Below are positions 6,445 through 15,151 of a DNA stretch of 64,000 nucleotides, in pieces. How positions within the stretch are numbered: the first letter of the stretch is position 1; each line of letters opens with the position of its first letter. Origin of the DNA: Enterovibrio coralii (GTDB lineage Bacteria > Pseudomonadota > Gammaproteobacteria > Enterobacterales > Vibrionaceae); contig NZ_LNTY01000059.1 of assembly GCF_001559595.1 (NCBI RefSeq), positions 124,001 through 188,000 on the forward strand, read 5' to 3'. The notes beneath the pieces were generated by a model. It was not told the DNA's origin, did not search any database, and saw nothing but the letters and a program-made list of their open reading frames with translations. The position numbers and the translations under genes were made by a program.

Positions 6445-7347
6445 ATGACTGTGACAGATAGAGACACTGAGATGAACGAGGTCAGTGCGAGACTTGCTTA
6501 TGTTGATTTTAAGCTTCGTTTTACAGGGCAGGTGACACGTGCGGATTTAAAAAGCGCTTTTGGTATAGCGGAAGCTGCCGCATCACGTGTTTTAACTGAG
6601 TACTCAAAGCAAAGGCCAAATAACAAAACACAGAAAACTAACACGATCGTTAGGGAAGGCTTCGAACCTCTGGTCGATTTTGATGCTGAACTTGCTTTAG
6701 GGATGCTTGCTAATGGGTTTAATAGCAATAAGCTTTTCGGAGTAACAGAACTAACTTATGAAAAAATTGGCAAGGTTCCCAATCAATTAAATCTTTGTGA
6801 AGTAGCCATGATTACTAGAGCAATAGCGGGAAGTTACTCGATTTCGTGTAATTACCTCTCTGAGAATAGTGGTAATCACGAAATGAGAACATTGGTTCCT
6901 CTTGCGATTATGCATGACGGGTCTAGTTGGATGTTTAGGGCTTTTGATAGATCTGAAGTAAAAAATATAAAATTCAAGAACTTCCACTTTGCAAGAGTTA
7001 GAAATGTTACCGAAAACTTTGAAGTAAAAGCAGACAAGCAAAAAGATGGTGAAGCATTGTCCAAGGATGAACATTGGAACTTAAGGTTACCTCTGATTCT
7101 GAAGCTGCATCCTACTCTCTCTGAGGCTGCGAAAAAGCAGGTGAGAACAGATTTCGGAATATCTGAAGACAAAGATGAACTGTATATCACTGAAAGAGCA
7201 GCCTTTCGATGGATTGTAGAAAAAAAATGGTTCATTGATGCTCGAACTGAAGCCCAGAAAAAAGAAGATGAAGAAAATGGTATTCGGCGGTTCTACAAAT
7301 TTGAGCTTTGCAACCTAGATATGGTCCAGCAAATGGAAGGAGTCTAG
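6445..7347 (+). CDS. WYL-domain transcriptional repressor of CBASS (CapW/BrxR family)
   Basis: 300 residues, divergent from the CBASS operon. The N-terminus (about 10-60) reads as a winged helix-turn-helix (FTGQVTRADLKSAFGIAEAAASRVL). The middle carries a WYL-type fold (about 145-195: VPLAIMHDGSSWMFRAFDR, followed by FKNFHFARVRN). The C-terminal part (about 215-300) is a dimerisation extension as in BrxR/CapW proteins. These act as dimers that repress defence operons until infection. A second in-frame ATG nine codons later (MNEVSARL) could be the true start. It is the last cargo gene before the transposon end. Confidence 0.82.
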   Translation: MTVTDRDTEMNEVSARLAYVDFKLRFTGQVTRADLKSAFGIAEAAASRVLTEYSKQRPNNKTQKTNTIVREGFEPLVDFDAELALGMLANGFNSNKLFGVTELTYEKIGKVPNQLNLCEVAMITRAIAGSYSISCNYLSENSGNHEMRTLVPLAIMHDGSSWMFRAFDRSEVKNIKFKNFHFARVRNVTENFEVKADKQKDGEALSKDEHWNLRLPLILKLHPTLSEAAKKQVRTDFGISEDKDELYITERAAFRWIVEKKWFIDARTEAQKKEDEENGIRRFYKFELCNLDMVQQMEGV

Positions 7348-7362
7348 TGTTAACCAAAGTTT

Positions 7363-7394
7363 AGGTCATAGCCTCCGTCGCGAGGTTATGACCT
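7363..7394 (+). terminator. Stem-loop after the WYL regulator gene
   Basis: A 13-bp inverted repeat with one mismatch (AGGTCATAGCCTC / GAGGTTATGACCT) around a six-base loop lies 16 bp after the stop. There is no T-run, so termination efficiency is uncertain; it may also insulate the transposon end from transcription. Confidence 0.5.
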
Positions 7395-7486
7395 GATCCT
7401 GTCACACTTCTATCTAAGACTGAAGTAGTTGAACAATATCAGACATGAGGCGACATTCAGACTGTAACTTTCTTTCATAAACACAA

Positions 7487-7613
7487 TTGCATCTTTAGTG
7501 CTAAACGGATTTGCAAACTTATGGTGCCTCACCTTGCAAACATATGGTGTCCTAAATGTCGTAACCCACTGATTATCCATACTTGGCTTTGAAGCTTTAT
7601 GGTGTCGGCAACA
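7487..7613. repeat. Transposon end with TnsB-type binding repeats
   Basis: Read on the minus strand from 7613, the end begins TGTTGCCGACACCATAAAGC. Three related repeats share CACCATA followed by a TTGCAA/TTCAA tail: 7589-7607, 7534-7552 and 7511-7528; a weaker fourth copy may lie at 7487-7504. The plus-strand form of the two best copies is TTGCAAAC(T/A)TATGGTG. Spacing (one terminal site, a gap of about 36 bp, then two close sites) resembles the left end of Tn6677 as I recall it. The base after ACA at 7613 begins GTTTC, the candidate 5-bp target duplication to be matched at the other end, outside the window. Confidence 0.87.
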
Positions 7614-7711
7614 GTTTCAAAATTCTCCTTACTTTCTCGTTGTAATCATCTTTTCCCCACCGAACCGAGCGATCCTGAGTCCGTGTCTTATTCCACGCAA
7701 CCATACTCAGA

Positions 7712-8560
7712 ATGAAAAAGCTCCATTTAACGCGTCAATTACAACGCTGCACCAGTAAACGCTTTGAGCTTTACGCTATCTCTCGCATCATCCATAAAGT
7801 CGATGATCTCGACGTTAAATTCATCACTCAGCAATATGTCGCGCGGCCAGAAGGCTTCGCTCTGACTGATTTGTACTTGCCTCAGCTTCAACTCCACATC
7901 GAAATTGACGAAGGTTTTCATAAGCAACAAGTCAATGCCGATAAAATTCGAGAGCTCGACATCGTGACGGCCACACAGCACGAGGTGTTTCGTATCGATG
8001 CATCGGTCTCGATCGAGCAAATTAATCAGCAAGTTGATGAGTTAGTAACGTTAATTAAGGCCAAAATCGCCGAAGAGAAGGGAAAAGGAACATTTGTGCC
8101 TTGGAACCCTGAGTTTGAACACTCAATTGCGCGCTTCAAGGCACTGGGATATGTGGATATTGTCGATGATGTTGCGTTTAAAACCTGCATGGAAGTGTGC
8201 AACCTTTTCGGTCACAACTACAAAGGTTTCCAAGGTTCATCAACGACGGTGCCCGGTTATCCAAATCATAAACTGTGGTTCCCAAAATTATACCCGAATG
8301 GCGAGTGGCTAAATGAGTTGAGTCAGGGCGGCAAAGAGATCCTTGAATACAACATTGAGTCGCAAGAAAAACGCGCAGCGGTGATCGAAATGAACCTTCA
8401 GCAAGACATCACTATGATTGTGTTCGCACGCGTAAAAAACGAATTGGGTCAGGTGATGTACCGTTTTCGTGGTGTGTTTGTCCAAGACAGAGAAAAAACC
8501 TCGGTTGAAGCAGGCTCTTACTGGAAGCGTGTGGCTGAAAGGATTTACATCAAGGCATAG
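7712..8560 (+). CDS. AbaSI/PvuRts1I-like nuclease with SRA-like C-terminal domain
   Basis: 282 residues. The N-terminal part has a Vsr/PD-(D/E)XK-like core: D53 in LTDLYLP, then E64 and D66 in LHIEIDEGFH, with H70. The C-terminal half, including YRFRGVF near residue 250, resembles the SRA-like sensor of modification-dependent endonucleases such as AbaSI, which cut DNA with glucosylated or hydroxymethylated cytosine. If so it would restrict modified phage DNA. It stands alone, about 100 bp outside the transposon end, with no methylase beside it, as expected for a modification-dependent enzyme. It may be the normal chromosomal neighbour of ffs. Family assignment is from motif memory. Confidence 0.65.
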   Translation: MKKLHLTRQLQRCTSKRFELYAISRIIHKVDDLDVKFITQQYVARPEGFALTDLYLPQLQLHIEIDEGFHKQQVNADKIRELDIVTATQHEVFRIDASVSIEQINQQVDELVTLIKAKIAEEKGKGTFVPWNPEFEHSIARFKALGYVDIVDDVAFKTCMEVCNLFGHNYKGFQGSSTTVPGYPNHKLWFPKLYPNGEWLNELSQGGKEILEYNIESQEKRAAVIEMNLQQDITMIVFARVKNELGQVMYRFRGVFVQDREKTSVEAGSYWKRVAERIYIKA

Positions 8561-9014
8561 GTCGTCAACGCACCACAATCAGTGATTAAACTTAACCGAT
8601 ATCAAAGTGAAAGGTGTCGGTTAATACTTACAAATCAATAGAACATATATTAGGTATCGCGTGGGAAGTGAGATTTTGTTTTCTGCTGCTATCGCCTCTC
8701 TGCGCAAGGCGGCGAGTTAGAGAGAAAATTGAGTGTCCGAACTTATTCACTGCTTTCAATCGTTCAGTGTTTATGGCTTCCTTTACATCTCTAATAGTCA
8801 GTCCTCAAAGACTCACCTCGCCATTACATGCCGCTTCTCGCGTATGATTTTTCTGTCATAGATGCAAGCGTTTGCCTCAATTTACGCGTTGAAATCTTAG
8901 TTTGACGTACCGCACACTTTTTAAGAGAAATTGGTTAAAAATAGCCCTTGAAAAAGTGCGAAAAAGGAGCGATTATCCGCGCCCTCTCTAGTTCTTTAAT
9001 AGTGCAAATGCCCC
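8561..9014. other. Intergenic region upstream of focA, no gene seen
   Basis: 454 bp. A small inverted repeat (TTAACCGA at 8592-8599, TCGGTTAA at 8617-8624) could end the nuclease transcript. The short open frame at 8614-8847 has no ribosome site and unremarkable composition, so it is not called. The focA promoter should lie in the A/T-rich part after 8880; no clear FNR or CRP site was recognised. Confidence 0.5.
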
Positions 9015-9857
9015 ATGAATTTTACGCAGTTCGATTCGCTGCCACCGCCACAGATTGCGGAGCGTGCAGCTGAGATTGGTGTTGCGAAAGCCACCAAAGA
9101 TCCACATAAATCTTTCCTGCTGGCAATCTCGGCCGGTATCCATATTGGTATCGCGTTCATCTTCTACACCACGGTAACAACGGGTGCAGGAGACATGGCA
9201 TGGGGCATGTCGCGTTTCATTGGTGGTCTGGCATTTAGCCTAGGTCTTATCCTAGTGATCATCACTGGTGGTGAGCTGTTTACCAGTTCTGTGTTGACAC
9301 TGGTAGCGCGTGCCAACGGTAAAATCTCGTGGAAAGCACTGTTTAAAAACTGGGCTGTGGTTTATGGCGGTAACCTAGTTGGTGCGGTATTGCTGGTCAT
9401 TTGTATGCTGATTGCACAGCAGTACATGTTCGGCAAGGGCGAGGTTGGCATCAACGCGATGCACATTGCGCAGCACAAGCTTCACCATAACTTCTTCCAG
9501 GCGGTTGCTCTGGGCATTATGTGTAATGTGTTGGTTTGTATTGCTGTTTGGATGACTTACAGCGGCCGCACGTTAACAGACAAAATTTTGGTGATGATCC
9601 TGCCTGTGGCCATGTTTGTTTCTGCAGGTTTTGAGCACTGTATTGCGAACATGTTCCAGGTACCGATGGCGATTGGCATCAAGTACTTTGCACCAGAGTC
9701 ATTCTGGGCAATGACAGGTGCGAACATTGCAGACTTTGCTGATCTGACCATGTCGAACTTCATCATCAACAACCTGATCCCAGTGACATTGGGTAACATC
9801 ATCGGTGGTGGTTTGTTCGTTGGCATGTGGTACTGGATGATTTACCTGCGCGACTAA
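9015..9857 (+). CDS. focA: Formate/nitrite channel FocA
   Basis: 280 residues, the usual length. FocA forms a pentameric inner-membrane channel that exports formate made in fermentation and imports it at low pH. Family residues are in place: GGELFTSS with T90 in the omega loop and GFEHC with H208, equivalent to E. coli Thr91 and His209. Six hydrophobic segments are visible. It is not next to pflB here; the gene stands alone and is followed by a strong terminator at 9878. The region directly before the ATG lacks a good ribosome site. Confidence 0.9.
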   Translation: MNFTQFDSLPPPQIAERAAEIGVAKATKDPHKSFLLAISAGIHIGIAFIFYTTVTTGAGDMAWGMSRFIGGLAFSLGLILVIITGGELFTSSVLTLVARANGKISWKALFKNWAVVYGGNLVGAVLLVICMLIAQQYMFGKGEVGINAMHIAQHKLHHNFFQAVALGIMCNVLVCIAVWMTYSGRTLTDKILVMILPVAMFVSAGFEHCIANMFQVPMAIGIKYFAPESFWAMTGANIADFADLTMSNFIINNLIPVTLGNIIGGGLFVGMWYWMIYLRD

Positions 9858-9877
9858 CAGAAACGAATAATGTAAGA

Positions 9878-9908
9878 AGGCCTGCGGCGAAAACCGCAGG
9901 CCTTTTTT
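9878..9908 (+). terminator. Rho-independent terminator after focA
   Basis: A 10-bp perfect stem AGGCCTGCGG / CCGCAGGCCT followed by a run of six T. Confidence 0.9.
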
Positions 9909-9920
9909 CGTTAAGCCGAA

Positions 9921-10067
9921 CTAAGAGGATGAGCCATCATCACTTTTTTGCGTCTGGCATTCCGGAGCCTCTGAGCCTTCTGTACAGTTTTTGTCGGCGT
10001 CAGAAGCCAGTGCCGTGCCAGAAAAGAATACGGCGATGGCGAATAGCAGTGATTGAAGCATATTCAT
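9921..10067 (-). CDS. Small secreted peptide of 48 residues
   Basis: Starting at MNMLQSLLF, a Sec signal peptide (about 20 residues, ending GTALAS) is followed by a mature acidic tail with two Cys and a Ser/Gly end (SDDGSSS). AAAGGAG lies eight bases before this ATG, which decides the start over longer frames. It is downstream of gbcB on the same strand with a 144-bp gap. The family is not recognised; the signal peptide and strong ribosome site make it likely to be real. Confidence 0.6.
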   Translation of the reverse strand: MNMLQSLLFAIAVFFSGTALASDADKNCTEGSEAPECQTQKSDDGSSS

Positions 10068-10211
10068 TGCAAAATCTCCTTTCCTATGGAGTGTGGGTTC
10101 GGAAAATTGCTGCAGCGAATATACTGTGGCGCATTCAAGTGCCGTCAATGTTAGCTGTCTGTAAAGGCAGTGTTAGGGTGACATCTTGTCTAACTAATCA
10201 AACAGTCACTG

Positions 10212-11326
10212 TCAGGTTTCTATCGAGACATCATCAATGGGCTTACTGCAACAACTCAAAATGTAACCTTCATCGATTTCTTCTTCACTGATGCCGCCGT
10301 TGTGTTCCATGTTGACGTTACCGGACAGCAATTTGACTTTGCAGGATCCGCAAATCCCCATCCCACACGCTTTCGGCACATGTATACCCAATTTCGTGCT
10401 CGCCGCATGAATGGTTTCGGCCTCAGAAACTGTCACTGACATGCCTCATCGATAAACTCAACGCAAAATCCAGGCTGTGGAGTTTCTTCTGCAATGTGTG
10501 CAAGCTCTGCCGATTCTTCAGCATCTTCGATGGCATCTGGCGGTGTTTCGCCAAAGCTTTCTTCATGGTAGCGAGACATGTCATAGTCAAGGTTGCCTAG
10601 CATCTCTCGCACGGCTTTCATGTAAGGCTCTGGCCCACAGCAATACACCTCTCGCTGGAGCACGTCAGGGGCGATGAGTTCGAGCAATTGCTGGGTTAAG
10701 AATCCGCGATAGCCGTGCCAGCTTTCACCAATGTCATAGCGTTCACAGATGATGGAAAGGTCAAAGTTGTCGATGCGTGAGCTCATAAGCTCGAGTTCTT
10801 TGAGGAAGATTATGTCTTTAGGCGTTTGCGAACTATGGATAAACTTCATGTCCACGGCACTGTTGGTGTCATACCACCAACGTGTCATCGACATCACGGG
10901 CGTAATGCCGACACCGCCAGAGAGAAACAACGCTTTGTCCGTTGGAAAGTCGATGCAGTTAAAGTTGCCGATGGGGCCATGTACCGCCATTTCGTCATCA
11001 ACACGAAGGTTGTCGTGAAGCCAGTTAGACACCAATCCATGCTTTTGACGTTTTACCGTGATGGAAAAGCTGTAAGGCACCGAAGGTGAGGAGGAGATGG
11101 TGTAGCTGCGCATTACCTGCTCGCCACCAATGTTTAATTCCAAGGTGACAAACTGCCCCGGTTTGAAAAAGAACATGATGGGCGTTTGGCTCATAAAGCA
11201 AAACGTTTTAACGTCATGGGTTTCCTGAACCACTTTGACGCAGCGAACGACATGGCGACCGTTTACCCAGGTTTGGGTGTTGACGGGGTTTAAGCTGTTA
11301 TCTTGGAGGATGTCCGGCTCATTCAT
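10212..11326 (-). CDS. gbcB: Glycine betaine monooxygenase reductase subunit, frame broken near 10440
   Basis: GbcB passes electrons from NAD(P)H to the Rieske oxygenase GbcA for the first demethylation of glycine betaine to dimethylglycine. The first frame (11326-10433) holds the FAD part (RSYTISSSPS at about 74) and the NAD part (GGVGITPVMSM at about 137, YCCGPEPYM). A second frame (10442-10212) holds the C-terminal plant-type ferredoxin domain with CGMGICGSC and a final CC. The ferredoxin fold spans the junction (FCVEFIDEA continuing into VTVSEAETIHAA), so this is one protein of about 371 residues with one base missing, not two genes. It lies 44 bp after gbcA on the same strand. Confidence 0.85.
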
Positions 11327-11370
11327 TCGCGTTTCCCCTGCAGTTCTTATTCTGTGTTTTGAGTGCCGCG

Positions 11371-12627
11371 TCAGTCGCCAAGGTTGGCTTCTAAACGCTC
11401 GCAGTACCAGTTGACGAAATTGATCACCCCAAACTCGTAAGTTTTGGAATAAGGGCCCGGACGATAACCGACAGAGTTGACACCACGCTGGTTATTCTCC
11501 GATAAGGTGCGGTCTTGTGCGTTGGTTGCATCCCAGACTTTTCGCACATTCTCTGGGTCGTAATCCACGCCTTCTTTGGCATCTTTGTGGACTAGCCAAC
11601 GGGTGATGACTTTGGTTTCTTGTGGGCTGATAGGTAAGATCTGGAATGCTATCAGGTGGTCACCCATCCCGTGGTTCCAAGAATTTGGCAGATGGAGAAT
11701 GCGCAGCGCACCTAAGTCTGGCGTCGTCACTCGTCCCAGCAATTTTGTGCACGCGACGCTGCCATCCATGGTCATTGAATGGGTGCCTTCTTTCAGCGGT
11801 GTTCGCACGACGCGGTTGCGATTGTCATAACGCATTTGATATTGAAACGGAATGTCGTGCTTGGTCCAAAACGCCTGCATTTTTTCGACGAGTGCTTTGA
11901 ATTCAGGGGTTGCTCGTGGGTCGTTGTTGTCGTCCCATTCGAGCAACGAATTCAGTAACTCTGGGTGCGAGCCATCACAGTGATAGCACTCGCGGTTGTT
12001 CTCAACGACCAGCTTCCAGTTGGCTTTCTCGATAATTTCACTTTGCACCGCGACCTTCGCGTTATCGAGGTCGTAAGGTTCGAGGTAATAGGCGAGATCG
12101 TCTAAAAACGCATCAATCGGTGGTGGGGTCTCGGCCAGACATACAAAGATGTATCCGCCCGAGGCGCGGCAATGCACAGAGCCGAGAGAAAAGCCCGACT
12201 TGTCGAAGTCATCGCCCATATCACTACCGGCATACACCAAAGAGCCGTCGAGGTCATAGGCCCATTGGTGGTAAGGGCACACCAGTTTTGGCATTTTCCC
12301 GCGATGAGTCAGACAGATTTTTGAACCCCGATGGCGGCATGTGTTGTGAAAGGCGCGAAGCGCGTTTTGGTTGTCACGCACGATGATGACTGAGTTTTTG
12401 CCGATATCGACAGTGATGAAACTGCCTTTCTTGGGTAATTCACAGGTCATGCCTGCAAATATCCATTCCTTGGCAAAAATCTCTTCCATGTCCATTTGGA
12501 AGATGGCTTCACTGTTATAAAACGGCTGTTCAAGCGTGTAATCAGGAATACGTCGCTTCAACATGGCTTTCACCATCGCGTGTGGTGAGGGCTCTGCGTC
12601 TACATTCCAAATTGGCAACTGATCCAT
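11371..12627 (-). CDS. gbcA: Glycine betaine monooxygenase oxygenase subunit (Rieske)
   Basis: 418 residues. The Rieske [2Fe-2S] motif is C97-R-H99 ... C117-PY-H120, and the mononuclear iron site follows in the NNRECYHCDGSHPEL segment (about 205-222). The enzyme opens betaine catabolism by oxidative removal of one methyl group as formaldehyde. The closest known arrangement is gbcA beside gbcB in Pseudomonas, where both are needed. Here gbcB follows directly and a class V aminotransferase lies nearby, fitting a route through glycine and serine to glyoxylate. No regulator of the GbdR type is visible in the window. Confidence 0.88.
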   Translation of the reverse strand: MDQLPIWNVDAEPSPHAMVKAMLKRRIPDYTLEQPFYNSEAIFQMDMEEIFAKEWIFAGMTCELPKKGSFITVDIGKNSVIIVRDNQNALRAFHNTCRHRGSKICLTHRGKMPKLVCPYHQWAYDLDGSLVYAGSDMGDDFDKSGFSLGSVHCRASGGYIFVCLAETPPPIDAFLDDLAYYLEPYDLDNAKVAVQSEIIEKANWKLVVENNRECYHCDGSHPELLNSLLEWDDNNDPRATPEFKALVEKMQAFWTKHDIPFQYQMRYDNRNRVVRTPLKEGTHSMTMDGSVACTKLLGRVTTPDLGALRILHLPNSWNHGMGDHLIAFQILPISPQETKVITRWLVHKDAKEGVDYDPENVRKVWDATNAQDRTLSENNQRGVNSVGYRPGPYSKTYEFGVINFVNWYCERLEANLGD

Positions 12628-12902
12628 GGTGATTCCTTTCGCCTCGCGTGGGTTAAATCGGGCATGACTGCGCCGGATCCCAGTTTTTGGTGCATCATGG
12701 CAATATTGACGCGGTTTGTGTGGGTTTATTTATGTAAAAACGACCCGCTAATTGTCGTTTTACGACCCGTAGACAAGCGAGAGAAAGTCATTGGCGTTTG
12801 ATGGGATCCACATGGCGCAAATCAGAGCATGGAATGCGCGCAATGATTAAATTTAAGCTACTCTTTTTAAAAACCATTTCGTTGATATTCAAAAGGTAAC
12901 GC

Positions 12903-13871
12903 TTGGAAGCTCTCCAACCTTTGGACGTACAGTTTGAAAAAGCCCGCTGGCATGCTGACCTTGTCGGTTCGGGCATGTTTTGGTGCGATTTGCTGGTGGA
13001 TGAGCGATTTTCGGCAGAACTCGGTGTGCTCAGCCAATACATTGTGGACTACCGAGTTAACCTAAAAAACGAGATGGTTCATCGTCTTGAAGACAATCTG
13101 TTGTTTTTATTCTGCCGCAGAGAAAAAGTGCGCTTCGATATCTACAAGCGCCCGAGCTATAACTTTCTCACCAAAAAAACCAAGTTCCACTTTGTGATTG
13201 GTAAAGAGCGAAGGAAAGTATCGGCAAGCGTGAGCTTGAAGTCCTTTTTCTTTGAAGACATGGCCAATCCCAAAATCCTTTATGACTCAAAATTCGTTAC
13301 TTTCATCAAGAACGAAAAAGACAACATGACATTGTCAGTGCATGACTTTCTCTCTGAGGTCGGGATTGAGCTTGGCATTAAAAGTGAAGTGGTCGGCACG
13401 GGAACAAGTTCTTCGCCGTATTACGGTAATACGGAGTTTCACTTGGACTGCTTTCAGCGGGAAACAGAAGCGTATGCGGAAAAAGACACGGATCTGATCG
13501 TGTTCATGAACGAGTATCAGGTGAGAAAGTCTGAAGGCTTGGTGCAGGAAATCTCATCGCTCGAAGATGGCGATGAAGAAACACCGCCAGCCTTATCGGA
13601 TACCGAGCTCTTGATGCTTTCACGCTGTTTCAGTCTGTACTTTTTAGGTGATGACACAGCAACGTCCATGCTGGTGAAAAACGCCGTGACCAACCTTAGC
13701 CGGTTTATGCGCCGCAGCGCGATCTCGCGGATCGAAGTGGATCACGCCTATGATGCCGACGGTGAATACATTCGTTTGAGCGGGCAGGAAGTGGCGTCTT
13801 CTGCAAGCCATGCCTTCGCCATTCTGTGGGACGACGAAAAGCTGGTCGTCGACCGCGGTGAAATCTACTAA
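12903..13871 (+). CDS. Conserved hypothetical protein, 322 residues
   Basis: Not recognised. A TTG start with AAAGGT upstream is the only plausible start in this frame. The protein is soluble, mixed alpha/beta and rich in charged residues, with no signal peptide, TM segment or known catalytic motif that I can identify. It sits divergent from gbcA and convergent with the aminotransferase gene, so it is probably not part of the betaine operon. The N-terminal 100 residues have an unusual density of aromatic and basic residues (FLFCRREKVRFDIYKRPSYNF), which could suit nucleic acid or membrane contact, but that is speculative. Confidence 0.65.
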   Translation: MEALQPLDVQFEKARWHADLVGSGMFWCDLLVDERFSAELGVLSQYIVDYRVNLKNEMVHRLEDNLLFLFCRREKVRFDIYKRPSYNFLTKKTKFHFVIGKERRKVSASVSLKSFFFEDMANPKILYDSKFVTFIKNEKDNMTLSVHDFLSEVGIELGIKSEVVGTGTSSSPYYGNTEFHLDCFQRETEAYAEKDTDLIVFMNEYQVRKSEGLVQEISSLEDGDEETPPALSDTELLMLSRCFSLYFLGDDTATSMLVKNAVTNLSRFMRRSAISRIEVDHAYDADGEYIRLSGQEVASSASHAFAILWDDEKLVVDRGEIY

Positions 13872-13883
13872 TACCTAAAAAAC

Positions 13884-13902
13884 AGGCAGTCTATCGCTGC
13901 CT
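13884..13902. terminator. Weak stem-loop between convergent genes
   Basis: AGGCAG / CTGCCT around a seven-base loop, between the hypothetical gene and the aminotransferase gene. A-rich flank on the left suits termination of the minus-strand gene; the T-run for the plus-strand gene is poor. Confidence 0.45.
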
Positions 13903-13939
13903 ATCATCTCTTCAATTCATTCAAAGCTGTAACGTCAAA

Positions 13940-15151
13940 TCACCGCTCGGAGAACTCAGGCTCGAAATCCTGCAGGGCTTTTTCGAGCATAGCGACGCCT
14001 TGGGGGAGGTTCGCCTCGCCCCCTAGTGCTTGAATCGTCGAGCCGAGCGCGTGAATAGTGCGGAAAATATTGTGCACGCGACATTGCTCACCCATCTGCC
14101 CAATTCGGATGATATCCAACCCGAACGAGCCGGAAATCTCCACTTTAAATCGTTCAGAAATATGGGTGAGGATGGCCTTTTGCTCCAGCCCTTTAGGAAC
14201 GTGAATACCCACCACCGAATTGAGGCGAGAAGTGCCATGGGTATAGAGCGAGAGACCAAGCCCTTCGATCCCCGCTTGCAGTGCCTTTGAGCATTTCAAA
14301 TGGCGGTCAAAGCGCGCTTCCAGTGTTTCTTCGCACACCAACCGTAATGCCTCATGAATCGCCATGATCCCAGAAACAGGTGCCGTATAATGGTAGGAGC
14401 TTTTGTACCAGAATTTGTCAGCGAGTTTGGCATCTAAACACCAATGTTTGAGAGTATCCGTACGCGCTTCAATTTTGGTCCACGCCGCTTCTGAAAACGC
14501 CACCAAGGAGACACCGGGAATGCAGCTCAGGCCTTTTTGTCCGCCCGTGATAACGGCATCGACTCCCCATTCATCCATGTTAAGTGGCATGGTGCTGAGC
14601 GTACAGACGGCATCCACAATCACCAAACAGCCCGCTTCTTTGGCTGCACGGCAGATTTCAGGCAATCCAGTGTTACAGACTGTATTGGACGTTTCCCCTT
14701 GGACGATGGTTAGCACCTGAGGACGAAAGTCTTCAATGGCTTGCGCGACGTTTTCTGGCGAAGCGGCAAATCCCTCTTCGATAGTCAGTCTACGCACATC
14801 GCCACCAACACGATCGGCCATTTCAGCGAGGCGTCCACTGAAAAAACCGTTATTGACGGACAACACGCGATCAGTCGGGGCAACGAGGTTGGCGACGGCC
14901 ATTTCCATCGCGGCAGAGCCAGGGCCTGCAACCCCAAGAATGTGGCTGGAGTTGGTCTGAAACACGTAACGAGACATGGCTTTAACCTGCTCGATAATGC
15001 GCGACATGGTATCGCCGAGGTGATTAATAACAATGCCGTTGGCGGCAGCAACTTTGGCTGGAATAGGTACAGGACCGGCCCCCATCATCAAAAGTGGTTC
15101 ATCAGGCAAGATGGAATCTAATGATTCAACGATCGGAGGGGAAATGCGCAC
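13940..15151 (-). CDS. Class V aminotransferase, serine/alanine-glyoxylate type
   Basis: 403 residues. This PLP enzyme transfers the amino group between serine or alanine and glyoxylate (or hydroxypyruvate). The PLP lysine is K206 in ITGGQKGLSC, preceded by the VDAVCTLSTMP strand with the PLP-binding Asp. MMGAGPVPIP near the N-terminus and SSYHYTAPVSG are typical of the serine-glyoxylate/alanine-glyoxylate branch. Position near gbcAB suggests use in carbon flow from betaine through glycine and serine, but it is in its own transcription unit and could serve general glyoxylate detoxification. Substrate is not decided by sequence. Confidence 0.82.
   Translation of the reverse strand: MRISPPIVESLDSILPDEPLLMMGAGPVPIPAKVAAANGIVINHLGDTMSRIIEQVKAMSRYVFQTNSSHILGVAGPGSAAMEMAVANLVAPTDRVLSVNNGFFSGRLAEMADRVGGDVRRLTIEEGFAASPENVAQAIEDFRPQVLTIVQGETSNTVCNTGLPEICRAAKEAGCLVIVDAVCTLSTMPLNMDEWGVDAVITGGQKGLSCIPGVSLVAFSEAAWTKIEARTDTLKHWCLDAKLADKFWYKSSYHYTAPVSGIMAIHEALRLVCEETLEARFDRHLKCSKALQAGIEGLGLSLYTHGTSRLNSVVGIHVPKGLEQKAILTHISERFKVEISGSFGLDIIRIGQMGEQCRVHNIFRTIHALGSTIQALGGEANLPQGVAMLEKALQDFEPEFSER

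Larger units (their letters stand above)
1..7613. mobile_element. Distal part of a Tn7-like type I-F3 CRISPR-associated transposon (CAST)
   Basis: The left part runs off the window. Visible parts are the end of an I-F3-type cas6, a short array with two atypical terminal repeats, cargo, and a transposon end with three to four repeats containing the core CACCATA and a terminal TGTTG (read on the minus strand). That end layout is the one I recall for Tn6677, the Vibrio cholerae I-F3 element. No second end motif was found between the array and 7613, so everything from cas6 to 7613, including an SRP RNA gene and a CBASS operon, is read as one element. tnsABC, tniQ, cas8 and cas7 are expected to the left but cannot be seen. 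The boundary at 7613 is inferred from the terminal ACA; the next five bases, GTTTC, would be the target duplication. Confidence 0.85.

Noticed and set aside
8614..8847. 77-codon open frame upstream of focA
   Set aside because: No ribosome site, low-complexity reading, no recognisable protein features.
10433..10442. Programmed frameshift joining GbcB to its ferredoxin domain
   Set aside because: No slippery heptamer is apparent, and many other genes in the window have the same kind of one-base loss, so error is likelier.
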